A stretch of 64,000 nt of DNA from Pseudomonadota bacterium (GTDB taxonomy: Bacteria > Pseudomonadota > Gammaproteobacteria > Burkholderiales > Burkholderiaceae_C), in the NCBI GenBank assembly GCA_018241185.1, contig JAFEEH010000224.1, positions 41,998 through 105,997 of the forward strand. The letters are read 5' to 3'. This document shows, one piece after another, positions 1 to 7,581 of the stretch. Positions within the stretch are counted from its first letter, which is position 1; every line of letters starts with the position of its first letter. Position numbers and translations under genes: made by a program. Under the pieces are notes generated by a model. It was not told the DNA's origin. It did no database searches and was given only the letters and a program-made list of their open reading frames with translations.

Positions 1-19
1 CCGCCGCGCGCCGTGCGCC

Positions 20-1135
20 TCAGGCGGCCAGCGAGAGGATGTGGCCGTCGCGCGGATCGCCGCGGCCGGCGAGCACGGTCTGCCAGGCCTGGGCCACGGC
101 CTCGGGGCCGCGGTGCTGCTGCACGCGCAGCCAGGGCGTGTCGCCCTGCGTGGCACGGGCGATGAAGGCATGCCAGGCCTGCGCCAGCTTCTGGCCGAAG
201 ATGTCGGCCCCCCATTCGCCGGTGCGCTTCTTGATCTGGGCCGGGGCGAAGAAGAAGGTCGCGCGCGGGCCGGGCAGGGCCTTGGCGCTGCCTTCGGGCG
301 CACGCTGGTCGACGTGCGTGTTGCCGATCACCATGCTGTAGCGCAGGTTCGCGAAGCGCTCGTGGATGGTGCGGCGCAGCTCGCCGTTGCCCGCGAAGTC
401 CACGTACACGCAGGGCGTGGCTGCGTCCAGCCGGTCGAGTTCGTCGTAGCCCAGCACCTGCGTGTAGCAGCCCAGGCCTTCGCAGAAGGCGCGGTTGGCG
501 GCCGAGGTGAGGCCGATCACGCGCACACCGGGCCGCTGGGCCAGCTGGAAGGCGGTGCCGTACGCGGTCTTGCTCGATGCGCTCGACAGGATCACCGTCG
601 CCGCACCCTCGGCCCCGGCGCCGAAGAAATCGTTGTCGCCCAGGAAATCGTCGATGAGCCACGACGTGATGAACAGCGGGCGCAGCAGGGCCTGCACGTC
701 CTCGGTGTCGGCGGTGTAGAGCGGATCGCGGTTGCAGCGGAAGTAGACGTTGTAGACGGCCGGCAGTTCAGCCCGGTGGGCGGCCGCGTCGGTGAAGCGC
801 TCGGGCGAGAGGCGGTCCGGCGTCAGCACCAGCTGCGAGGCCATGGGGAAATAGCCGTAGAGCCGCTCGCCCACCGCCACGCCCGGGTGCAGCGACTGCA
901 CGACACGCCCGAAGCCCCACACCGGCACCTGGCCCCAGCCGTCTTCCGGCGTGGGGAAGAACTGCCAGTAGCTCATCGCGTCGCCGAAGGCGGCGTAGGT
1001 GATGTTGTTGGACGTGAGGGCGAAGGCGTCGATGCCGACCCGCACCTGGCCGGGCGCGAGCGGCGTGTCCTCCCGGGTGTGCAGGCGGGCTTCCGGCAGC
1101 GAAGACTTGCGGACGATGAATTCGGTGGTGGACAT
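20..1135 (-). CDS. DUF2855 family protein
   Basis: The 371-residue product matches the DUF2855 family. The N-terminal part resembles the GroES-like domain of medium-chain dehydrogenase/reductases (a segment near residues 70-75 reads PVWGFGRV) and a later stretch (ILSSASSKTAYG, about residues 181-192) looks like the cofactor-binding part of that superfamily. No enzymatic activity is established for the family to my knowledge. The gene is complete, ending 20 bp from the window edge. It lies on the same strand as the CoA-transferase upstream but about 100 bp away, so membership of that operon is uncertain. The Shine-Dalgarno sequence is weak. Assignment to the family is firm, function is unknown. 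Confidence 0.85.
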   Translation of the reverse strand: MSTTEFIVRKSSLPEARLHTREDTPLAPGQVRVGIDAFALTSNNITYAAFGDAMSYWQFFPTPEDGWGQVPVWGFGRVVQSLHPGVAVGERLYGYFPMASQLVLTPDRLSPERFTDAAAHRAELPAVYNVYFRCNRDPLYTADTEDVQALLRPLFITSWLIDDFLGDNDFFGAGAEGAATVILSSASSKTAYGTAFQLAQRPGVRVIGLTSAANRAFCEGLGCYTQVLGYDELDRLDAATPCVYVDFAGNGELRRTIHERFANLRYSMVIGNTHVDQRAPEGSAKALPGPRATFFFAPAQIKKRTGEWGADIFGQKLAQAWHAFIARATQGDTPWLRVQQHRGPEAVAQAWQTVLAGRGDPRDGHILSLAA

Positions 1136-1233
1136 TGGGGCGCTCGCAGTGGCTGGAATGCGCGCACCTTAGCGCCGCCGCATGACCACCGCCAGCGCGG
1201 CCGGTGTCGGTTCGTCGCCTGGGCGACGCGCGC

Positions 1234-2376
1234 TCAGCCCAGCGGCTCGAAGTGCTCGCCCGGCGTCAGCGGCGGATGCCGGTAGGTGGCCGGCGTGCGG
1301 CCGAGCTTGACCGGTGCGCCCAGGCCGCGGTAGCCGCCTTCCATCTCGACCACCATGCCGCGGTGCAGCGTGTGCGGGTGCTGCAGCGCGGCGTCGACCG
1401 GCAGCACCGGCGCGGCGGGCACGCCGGCCGCCATCAGGTCGTCGACCAGCGTGCGGCCGTCGAAGGCCGCGAGCTGCGCCTCCAGCGTCTGCTTCAGACC
1501 TTCGCGGTGCACCGAGCGGGCACCCGCGGTCGCATAGTTCGGGTCCTGCGCCAGGTCGGGCAGGCCGATCACGCGGCAGAAGGCGGCGAACTGCCGGTCG
1601 TTGCCCACCGCGACGAAGACCGGGTCGGTGCCGGTGTGCAGCGCGTCGTAGGGGTAGATGTTGGGGTGCGCGTTCCCGGTGCGCTCGGGGTTGCGGCCGT
1701 CCATGAACCAGTTGGCCGCGTGCGGGTGCAGCAGCGACAGGCCGCTGTCGTAGAGCGCCGCTTCCACGAACTGGCCGCGGCCGCTGCGCTGCCGTTCCTG
1801 CAGCGCGAGCAGCACGCCGATCACCGCGTTCAGGCCCGTCACCATGTCCACCACCGGCAGGCCCACGCGCAGCGGGCCGCCCTCGGCCTCGCCGTTGATG
1901 CTCATGATGCCGGTCATCGCCTGCACCGCGGCGTCGTAGCCGGGCAGGGCGCCCAGCGGCCCGTCGCTGCCGAAGCCCGACACGCGGCACCACACCAGCC
2001 GCGGAAAGCGTTGCGACAGCGTGTCGTGGCCGATGCCCCACCGCTCCATGGTGCCGGTCTTGAAGTTCTCGATCAGCACGTCGGCCTGGGCCACCAGTTC
2101 CAGCAGCGTTTCGCGGTCGGCCGGCAGCGTCAGGTCCAGGTGCTGGATGCGCTTGTTGCGGTTCAGGCCGTGGTAGTACGAGGCCACGCCGTCGCGAAAG
2201 GGCGGCCCCCAGGTGCGGGTGTCGTCGCCGCCGGGCGGCTCGACCTTGAGCACGTCGGCGCCGTGGTCGCCCAGGATCTGGCCGCAGTAGGGGCCGCCCA
2301 GGATGCGCGACAGGTCGAGCACGCGGATGCCGGCGAGCGCGCCGGCGCTGGGGGAAGAGGCTTCGGTGGCGTTCAT
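1234..2376 (-). CDS. CaiB/BaiF family CoA-transferase
   Basis: The 380-residue protein is a class III CoA-transferase, which moves CoA between carboxylic acids in the cytoplasm. The N-terminus has the family hallmark VLDLSRILGGPYCGQILGDHG (in part, about residues 19-38), followed by GADVLKVEPPGGDDTR, and the length is typical. It stands downstream of an acyl-CoA dehydrogenase and a Bug binding protein on the same strand, which suggests import of a carboxylate, activation by CoA transfer and oxidation. The substrate cannot be read from the sequence. No strong Shine-Dalgarno is visible in front of the ATG; the start was chosen because it places the conserved motif near the N-terminus. Confidence 0.93.
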   Translation of the reverse strand: MNATEASSPSAGALAGIRVLDLSRILGGPYCGQILGDHGADVLKVEPPGGDDTRTWGPPFRDGVASYYHGLNRNKRIQHLDLTLPADRETLLELVAQADVLIENFKTGTMERWGIGHDTLSQRFPRLVWCRVSGFGSDGPLGALPGYDAAVQAMTGIMSINGEAEGGPLRVGLPVVDMVTGLNAVIGVLLALQERQRSGRGQFVEAALYDSGLSLLHPHAANWFMDGRNPERTGNAHPNIYPYDALHTGTDPVFVAVGNDRQFAAFCRVIGLPDLAQDPNYATAGARSVHREGLKQTLEAQLAAFDGRTLVDDLMAAGVPAAPVLPVDAALQHPHTLHRGMVVEMEGGYRGLGAPVKLGRTPATYRHPPLTPGEHFEPLG

Positions 2377-2460
2377 CGTTCGGAGGGCATCGACTGCGGG
2401 TCAACGGGGGTGAAGGGGCATGCGGGCAGCGGCTGTCTCACCGCGCGAAGGCCGAATCGC

Positions 2461-2510
2461 GCATTTCGCAATCGGCCTGCAGCGCCCGCCCAGTCTGCGC
2501 CAATGCGAAA
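2461..2510 (+). repeat. Dispersed GC-hairpin repeat (family 2), copy 1, partial
   Basis: This segment carries AATCGGCCTGCAGCGCCCG, the core shared with seven other intergenic sites in the window, including 60452-60502 where the same string occurs on the other strand. The AT-rich palindromic end seen in complete copies is missing. The copy is bounded by a 7-bp inverted repeat, TTTCGCA (2464-2470) and TGCGAAA (2504-2510). It lies between the Bug gene and the CoA-transferase gene of the same operon. Confidence 0.6.
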
Positions 2511-2548
2511 CTCGTCACATTCGTTACGATCTGCGGCGGCAGCGGTTT

Positions 2549-3553
2549 TCAATCGAGCCGCGCGCCGGACTGCGCGACCACACCTTTCCACTTGGCCGTC
2601 TCCGACACGATGAAGCGTGCCAGCTGTTCCGGCGAACTGTCGGGTGCGGGCTCCAAGCCCTGGGCGGCGAACAGCGCCTTGACCTTGGGCGAGGCGAGCA
2701 CCTCGACGAAGGTCTTGTTGAGCTTCGCAATGCGGTCGGCCGGCGTGCCCGCGGGCGCGACGATGCCGAAGAAGACGCTCACGTCGTAGCCCTTGTAGCC
2801 CTGCTCGGCGATGGTGGGCACGTCGGGCAGCGCCTGCGAGCGGGTGGCCGTGGCCACGCCCAGCGCACGCAGCTTGCCGGCCTTGACGTAGGGCAGCGCG
2901 GTGAGGATGTCGGTGAAGGTCATGCCCACTTGGCCGCCCAGCAGGTCGTTGAGCGCCGGGCCCGTGCCCTTGTAGGGGATGTGCTGGATGTCGGTGCCCG
3001 CCACCGAGTTGAACAGCACGCCCGCCAGGTGCGAGGACGCGCCGTTGCCCGAGGAGGCGTAGCTCAGCTTGCCCGGGTTGGCCTTGGCGTAGGCGACCAG
3101 TTCCTTCACGTTCTTCACCGGCAGCGACGGGTTGACCACCAGGATGTTCGGCAGGTGGCCGATCTGGATCACCGGTGCGAAGCTCTTGCTCGGGTCGTAG
3201 GTGATCTTGCTGTAGAGGCTGCTGTTGATGGCCAGCGGCCCCGAAGTGCCGAAGAGCAGCGTGTGGCCGTCGGCCTCGGCGCGGGCCACGTAGTCGGCCC
3301 CGATGTTGCCGCCCGCGCCGGCGCGGTTCTCCACCACCATGGGCTGGCCCAGGCGGGTCGACATCTCGGCGGCCAGGGTGCGCGCCATGGCGTCGGTGGG
3401 GCCGCCCGGCGGGAAGGGCACGACCAGCATGATGGGCTTGGACGGGAAGGCATCGGCGGCAAAAGCGGCCGGCATGCCGGCTGCCGAGGCCAGCAGGGCG
3501 GCGCCGGCCAGCACGAGCGCGCGGCGCGAAGGCGAGAAGAAGTGGGGGCGCAT
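2549..3553 (-). CDS. Bug-type tripartite tricarboxylate transporter substrate-binding protein
   Basis: The 334-residue product is a periplasmic binding protein of the Bug (TctC) family. It has an N-terminal signal sequence (about residues 1-32, ending AAFA), then the family start FPSKPIMLVVPFPPGGPTD and the GAGGNIGADYVARA segment that forms the ligand pocket. A strong Shine-Dalgarno (GGAGA) lies 7-8 bp before the ATG. No TctA/TctB genes are adjacent, as is usual for the many orphan Bug proteins of beta-proteobacteria. It sits between an acyl-CoA dehydrogenase and a CoA-transferase and probably captures the carboxylate those enzymes handle; the ligand is unknown. Confidence 0.95.
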   Translation of the reverse strand: MRPHFFSPSRRALVLAGAALLASAAGMPAAFAADAFPSKPIMLVVPFPPGGPTDAMARTLAAEMSTRLGQPMVVENRAGAGGNIGADYVARAEADGHTLLFGTSGPLAINSSLYSKITYDPSKSFAPVIQIGHLPNILVVNPSLPVKNVKELVAYAKANPGKLSYASSGNGASSHLAGVLFNSVAGTDIQHIPYKGTGPALNDLLGGQVGMTFTDILTALPYVKAGKLRALGVATATRSQALPDVPTIAEQGYKGYDVSVFFGIVAPAGTPADRIAKLNKTFVEVLASPKVKALFAAQGLEPAPDSSPEQLARFIVSETAKWKGVVAQSGARLD

Positions 3554-3617
3554 GGTGTGTCTCCTGGGGTCGTTGTGGCTGGCAGGGCGGAGGCCGTGGC
3601 CTCCGCGGGTGAAGGGG

Positions 3618-5321
3618 TCAGGCGGCGACGGCCGCCGGTGCGGCCTGCCACGCGGCCGGCAGCACGTCGGGGCTCAGCGGGTCGCGCGGCAGTGCGCGGT
3701 GCAGCAGCGCCAGCTGGGCCCAGCGCATGCGATCGGCCGAGCCGGTGCGCGCGGCCTCCCAGGCCATGGCGGCGGCGCTGGTGCAGTGGTACAGGGCCGA
3801 GGCGGCCTGGCGGGCCAGCACCTCGCCGCCCGCTTGCGCGGCGGTCTCGGCCAGCGCGGCGGCACGGTCGAAGGTCTCGCGCAGCGCCTGTGCGAAGGCC
3901 GGCGCCACCGCCGCGGCGGCCGGCTCGGCGAGCAGGCCCTCGAGGTGCGCGCGCAGCACCGGCAGCGAGCCTTCGCGCTGGATGGCGCGGACCACGTCCA
4001 GCGCCACGATGTTGCTGGTGCCTTCCCAGATCGAACCCAGGTGCGCGTCGCGCACCAGGCGCGGGTCGCTCCATTCCTCGATGTAGCCGCAGCCGCCGCG
4101 CACTTCCATCGCATCGCCGGTCACCTTGCGCGCATCGCGGCAGGCGCGGAACTTGATGAGCGGCGTGAGGATGCGCAGCAGCGCATAGGCACCGTCCTCG
4201 CCCGCATCGGCACGCTGCAGCGCTTGCGCGGTCTGGAAGACCATCGTGCGGGCCTGCTCGGCCGGCACGCGCAGCTTGTCGAGCTGGCGCTGCATCAGCG
4301 GCATGTCGGCCAGGCGCTTGCCGAAGGCGCGGCGCTCGGCGGCGATGTACTCGGCCTCGGCCACGGCGCGGCGCATCAGGCCGGCCGCACGCACGCCGTT
4401 CGACAGGCGGGAGTTGTTCACCATGTCGGCCATCTGCACGAAGCCGCGGCCCTGCTCGCCGACGAGGTACGCCACCGCGCCCTCGAGCCGGATCTCGCCG
4501 CTGGCCATCGAGCGCGTGCCCATCTTGTCCTTCAGGCGCACGATGCGGTAGTGGTTGAGGCTGCCGTCCTCGAGCCGGCGCGGCAGCAGGAAGAGCGACA
4601 CGCCCTTGAGCCCCGGCGGCCCGCCGTCGACGCGCGCCAGCACCATCGCGAAGTCGGCGTCGGGGTTGGAGCAGAACCACTTGTCGCCCGTGAGCAGCCA
4701 GTGGTCTTCGTTGCTGCGGCGCGCGAGCGTGGTGGTGGCGGCGATGTCGGAGCCGGCGGCCTGCTCGGTCATGAACATGGCACCCTGGGCGAGCGCGTCG
4801 AAATCCAGCGACACCAGGCGCGGCAGGTAGCGCGCCACCAGCGCCGGATCACCGAACTTCTTGAGCGTGCGGGTGAGCGAGTCGGTCATCGAGACCGGGC
4901 AGCACAGCCCGAACTCGGCCTGCACGAAGAGGTAGAACAGCACGTACTTGACGGCCGGCGGCATCTTGCCGCGCCAGCCGAAGGTCTCGTCGCGGTGCGA
5001 GATCGCGCCCATCGCGAACTCGGACAGGGCCAGCCGTTCCATCTCCACGTAGGCCGGGTGCTTGACGATGCGCTGCACGTCCAGCCCCGTGCGGGTGCGG
5101 CTCTCGAGCTCCGGCGGGTGGTGGTCGGCGATGCCGGCCAGTTCGTCGAGCAGGCCGCCGGCCAGGCCACCGAGGCGCTCGAAGTGCGGTGCCATGTGGC
5201 GGCGCAGGTCGTCCGGCAGGTAGAGCTGCAACAGGCGGTGCAGCTCGGCGTCGACGGTGTAGAGGTTCTGGCCGTGGCGGTCCGGGATCGGGTGGGTGAC
5301 AGCAGCAGTGGATTCGGTCAT
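3618..5321 (-). CDS. Acyl-CoA dehydrogenase, AidB-like
   Basis: The 567-residue flavoprotein is longer than ordinary acyl-CoA dehydrogenases (about 380) because of an extra C-terminal region, as in AidB and the long bacterial relatives. Recognisable features are the FAD-contacting MTEQAAGSDI segment, WFCSNPDADF, and the RGGCGYIEEW and GSIWEGTSNIVALD motifs of the C-terminal helical domain. The chosen ATG has GGAG 7-8 bp upstream; an in-frame ATG eight codons earlier lacks a site. It is the first gene of a minus-strand operon with the Bug and CaiB genes and is divergent from the LysR gene, its likely regulator. A role in oxidation of a branched or cyclic acyl-CoA is inferred. Confidence 0.93.
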   Translation of the reverse strand: MTESTAAVTHPIPDRHGQNLYTVDAELHRLLQLYLPDDLRRHMAPHFERLGGLAGGLLDELAGIADHHPPELESRTRTGLDVQRIVKHPAYVEMERLALSEFAMGAISHRDETFGWRGKMPPAVKYVLFYLFVQAEFGLCCPVSMTDSLTRTLKKFGDPALVARYLPRLVSLDFDALAQGAMFMTEQAAGSDIAATTTLARRSNEDHWLLTGDKWFCSNPDADFAMVLARVDGGPPGLKGVSLFLLPRRLEDGSLNHYRIVRLKDKMGTRSMASGEIRLEGAVAYLVGEQGRGFVQMADMVNNSRLSNGVRAAGLMRRAVAEAEYIAAERRAFGKRLADMPLMQRQLDKLRVPAEQARTMVFQTAQALQRADAGEDGAYALLRILTPLIKFRACRDARKVTGDAMEVRGGCGYIEEWSDPRLVRDAHLGSIWEGTSNIVALDVVRAIQREGSLPVLRAHLEGLLAEPAAAAVAPAFAQALRETFDRAAALAETAAQAGGEVLARQAASALYHCTSAAAMAWEAARTGSADRMRWAQLALLHRALPRDPLSPDVLPAAWQAAPAAVAA

Positions 5322-5347
5322 GGCGTGTCTCCGTGTTTGCGCCATTG

Positions 5348-5407
5348 TTCGAATCGCGTCGATCCGTGTCCAATATCGTTTGGGTCTTCTTCGATAGGCG
5401 ATTCGAA
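5348..5407. promoter_or_regulatory. Inverted repeat in the LysR / acyl-CoA dehydrogenase divergent region
   Basis: TTCGAATCGC (5348-5357) is matched exactly by its reverse complement GCGATTCGAA (5398-5407), with 40 bp between. The right arm runs into the ATG of the LysR gene and the left arm lies about 27 bp before the acyl-CoA dehydrogenase ATG. LysR regulators typically bind such paired sites in the shared region between their own gene and the target operon. The repeat is seen directly; its use as an operator is inferred. Confidence 0.5.
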
Positions 5408-6300
5408 TGATGGAATTACGCCACCTGCGCTACTTCTCGGTACTGGCCGACGAACTGCACTTCGGGCGCGCCGCGCAGCGCCTCGCGATCTCGCAGCCGC
5501 CGCTGTCGGTGGCGATCCGGCAGCTCGAGGAGTCGATCGGCGCGCGCCTGTTCGAGCGCAACAGCAAGGAGGTGCGGCTCACTGCCGCGGGCGCTGCGCT
5601 GCGCGATTCGGCGCGACAGCTGCTGCATCGCAGTGAGGAGATCGTGCGCGAGGCGCGGGATGTCGCCTCCGGGTCGGCCGGGCACCTGCGCATCGGCTTC
5701 GTCGGTGCGATGCTCTACCGCGGCCTGCCGCAGGCGCTGCGCGCCTTTCGCAAACGCCATGCGGGCGTGCGCATCTCGCTGACGGAGATGAACTCCGCCG
5801 AGCAGATGGCGGAGCTGCTGCACGACCGGCTCGACCTGGGCTTCGTCCACACGCACCGCATGCCGCAGGGCCTGCAGCAGCGCCTGCTGCTCACCGAGCC
5901 CTTCGTGTGCTGCCTGCCGGCGCGCCACGCGCTCGCGCGTCGGCGCGTGGTGGCGCTCGCCGATCTGCAGGAGCAACCCTTCATCCTGTTCGCGCGTTCG
6001 GCCTCGCCCGACTACCACGAGCGCATCCTGTCGATCTGCGGCGGTGCCGGCTACCAGCCCGAGGTGCGCCACGAGGTGCGGCACTGGCTGGCCGTGGTGT
6101 CGCTGGTGTCGCAGGACATGGGGGTGGCACTCGTGCCCGAAGCGCTGAAGCGCAGCGCGCTCAAGGGCGCGGTGTTCCGCCCGCTGCAGGAAGCGGTCGC
6201 GCAGTCCGAGGCCTACGGCGTCTGGCGTTCGGCGCCGCGCAACCTGCTGGTCGAACGGCTGCTCGAAGAAATGCCCCGCGCGTTGCCGCCGGGGCATTGA
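5407..6300 (+). CDS. LysR family transcriptional regulator
   Basis: A 297-residue LysR-type regulator. The N-terminal winged helix-turn-helix (residues 2-60) reads MELRHLRYFSVLADELHFGRA and LAISQPPLSVAIRQLEESIG (partly), followed by a type 2 periplasmic-binding-like effector domain. It is divergent from the acyl-CoA dehydrogenase-Bug-CaiB operon with a 10-bp inverted repeat between them, so it probably controls that operon in response to the substrate or a CoA intermediate. Two ATG codons stand in tandem at the start; no good Shine-Dalgarno separates them. Confidence 0.95.
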   Translation: MMELRHLRYFSVLADELHFGRAAQRLAISQPPLSVAIRQLEESIGARLFERNSKEVRLTAAGAALRDSARQLLHRSEEIVREARDVASGSAGHLRIGFVGAMLYRGLPQALRAFRKRHAGVRISLTEMNSAEQMAELLHDRLDLGFVHTHRMPQGLQQRLLLTEPFVCCLPARHALARRRVVALADLQEQPFILFARSASPDYHERILSICGGAGYQPEVRHEVRHWLAVVSLVSQDMGVALVPEALKRSALKGAVFRPLQEAVAQSEAYGVWRSAPRNLLVERLLEEMPRALPPGH

Positions 6301-6302
6301 GG

Positions 6303-6324
6303 CGCCGCACGCGGGGGTGCGGCG
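6303..6324. terminator. GC hairpin between convergent genes
   Basis: CGCCGCAC (6303-6310) pairs exactly with GTGCGGCG (6317-6324) around a 6-base loop. It lies 2 bp after the LysR stop codon and before the 3' end of the convergent ohr gene. There is no T run on either side, so it may act as a hairpin barrier rather than a classical intrinsic terminator. Confidence 0.35.
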
Positions 6325-6352
6325 AACGACGGCCTGCGAGGGCCGGTGCCGG

Positions 6353-6781
6353 TCAGGCGATGACGATGTCGACCGGGATGTTGCCGCGCGTCGCGTTCGA
6401 GTACGGGCAGACCTGGTGGGCGGTGTCGACCAGCTTCTTCTTGGCGTCGGCGTCCAGGCCAGGCAGGGTGATGTTCAGCACGACGGCGACGCCGTAGGCC
6501 GCGCCACCGTTGGTCGGGCCCAGGGAGACCTTGGCGTCGACGGCGACGTCTTCCGGCACCTTCACGCCGACCTTGGGCGCGACGGCCTTCATGGCGCCGA
6601 TGAAGCAGGCCGAGTAGCCGACCGCGAAGAGCTGTTCCGGGTTCGTGCCGGCCTTGCCCGAGCCGGGCGGGTTGAGCTTCACGTCGAGCGCGCTGTCGCT
6701 GGACTTGCCGGCGCCGCCGTCGCGGCCGCCCGTGGTGTGGGCTTCGGCGGTGTAGAGAACCTTGTCGAGTTGCGTGGTCAT
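6353..6781 (-). CDS. ohr: Organic hydroperoxide resistance protein Ohr
   Basis: The 142-residue protein is the thiol-dependent peroxidase Ohr of the OsmC superfamily, which reduces organic and fatty-acid hydroperoxides in the cytoplasm. The two redox cysteines are Cys59 (GYSACF) and Cys125 (QVCPYSNATRGN), and the Arg20/Glu49 positions expected near the active site are present. The ATG is preceded by GAAGGAAAG. The upstream in-frame extension to 6979 has no family similarity and was rejected. It follows ohrR on the same strand with a 228-bp gap holding a hairpin repeat and no second OhrR box, so it may rely on the ohrR promoter or on an unseen one. Confidence 0.97.
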   Translation of the reverse strand: MTTQLDKVLYTAEAHTTGGRDGGAGKSSDSALDVKLNPPGSGKAGTNPEQLFAVGYSACFIGAMKAVAPKVGVKVPEDVAVDAKVSLGPTNGGAAYGVAVVLNITLPGLDADAKKKLVDTAHQVCPYSNATRGNIPVDIVIA

Positions 6782-6941
6782 GGTCTTTCCTTCGGTGGTG
6801 GTTGAGAAGTGCCGGTTGGCGGGAGAAATCTTCAAATGCCCGAGTCGCAGTGCCTCGCCGTCGGCGTCGATGCCGCCTCGAGGCCGAAGGCCGCGGAGCA
6901 GGCCATGCATGGACGCGCGCGGAACCGGCTTTGCCCGGCCG

Positions 6942-7008
6942 CTGCGTGTGCCCCCTGGAGGGGGTTGGCGGAGCGACACGCAGTGCGCGAAGACTGGGGG
7001 TGCTTCAT
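6942..7008 (-). repeat. Hairpin element between ohrR and ohr
   Basis: CTGCGTGT (6942-6949) and ACACGCAG (6976-6983) are exact inverted repeats, and a second hairpin, CCCCC/GGGGG around TGGA (6951-6964), sits inside. The sequence runs on with GTGCGCGAAGACTGGGGGTGC. From memory, similar strings are common between genes in Comamonadaceae genomes. Only one copy is in this window, so calling it a dispersed repeat is inference. Confidence 0.45.
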
Positions 7009-7009
7009 A

Positions 7010-7462
7010 TCACGCTGCTGCGCGCACCCGGTCGCGCAGCGACTGCAACTGGCGCGTGAGCGCCACCAGTTCGTCGATGGAGCATTCGCTGGCCGCGAGC
7101 AGGCAGGCCGGCACGCCGGCGGCGCGACCCTTGAGCCGCCGGCCCGCGGCCGTCAGTGTGATGTGGACGCGACGCTCGTCGGCCACGTCGCGCACCCGGG
7201 CCACGAGGCCGTTGGCCTCCAGCCGCTTGAGCAGCGGAGTGAGCGTGCCCGAGTCGAGCGACAGCCGCTCGCCCAGTGCCGAGACCATGAGGCCGTCTTC
7301 TTCCCACAGCGCCAGCATGACGAGGTACTGCGGGTAGGTGAGGCCCAGCTTGTCGAGCTGCGGCTTGTAGAGCCGGGTCATGGCCAGCGATGCGGAATAC
7401 ACCGCGAAGCACAGCTGGTTGTCCAGCTTGAGCAGTTCGGCGGTGTCCGGATTGGAGTGCAT
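7010..7462 (-). CDS. ohrR: MarR family organic-peroxide sensor OhrR
   Basis: The 150-residue MarR protein represses ohr and itself until oxidised by organic peroxides. Cys18 in DNQLCFAVYSAS is the sensing cysteine, and C-terminal Cys120 and Cys127 place it in the two-cysteine class that locks by a disulphide. The winged helix has the expected SALGERLSLDSGTLTPLLKRLE and DERRVHITLT (in part) segments. The ATG at 7462 was chosen over one seven codons upstream because the promoter -10 lies just 7 bp ahead, making an almost leaderless message; no Shine-Dalgarno is present. A perfect operator overlaps the promoter. Confidence 0.96.
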   Translation of the reverse strand: MHSNPDTAELLKLDNQLCFAVYSASLAMTRLYKPQLDKLGLTYPQYLVMLALWEEDGLMVSALGERLSLDSGTLTPLLKRLEANGLVARVRDVADERRVHITLTAAGRRLKGRAAGVPACLLAASECSIDELVALTRQLQSLRDRVRAAA

Positions 7463-7469
7463 GGCTTGA

Positions 7470-7498
7470 ATTCTATCGAGCAATTAAATTGTGTGCAA
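7470..7498 (-). promoter_or_regulatory. ohrR promoter, probably leaderless
   Basis: On the minus strand TTGCAC (7498-7493) and TAGAAT (7475-7470) are separated by exactly 17 bp, close to the sigma-70 consensus. The ohrR ATG begins 7 bp after the -10 box, so transcription should start at or next to the A of the ATG. The -35 box and most of the spacer are covered by the OhrR operator, explaining repression by occlusion. Confidence 0.7.
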
Positions 7499-7506
7499 TT
7501 TAATTG
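7481..7506. promoter_or_regulatory. OhrR operator
   Basis: CAATTAAATTG (7481-7491) and CAATTTAATTG (7496-7506) are perfect reverse complements around TGTG. The sequence closely follows the known OhrR box of Bacillus and proteobacteria (CAATT-AATTG half-sites). It stands out as an AT-rich island in DNA of about 70% GC and overlaps the ohrR promoter. Confidence 0.9.
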
Positions 7507-7581
7507 GAGCAGCCAATGGCAAGCATTCGTAACGGCGAGGACTGCCAGCGATGGAGCCGACCTGCGCCGGCCCGCGCCTTC

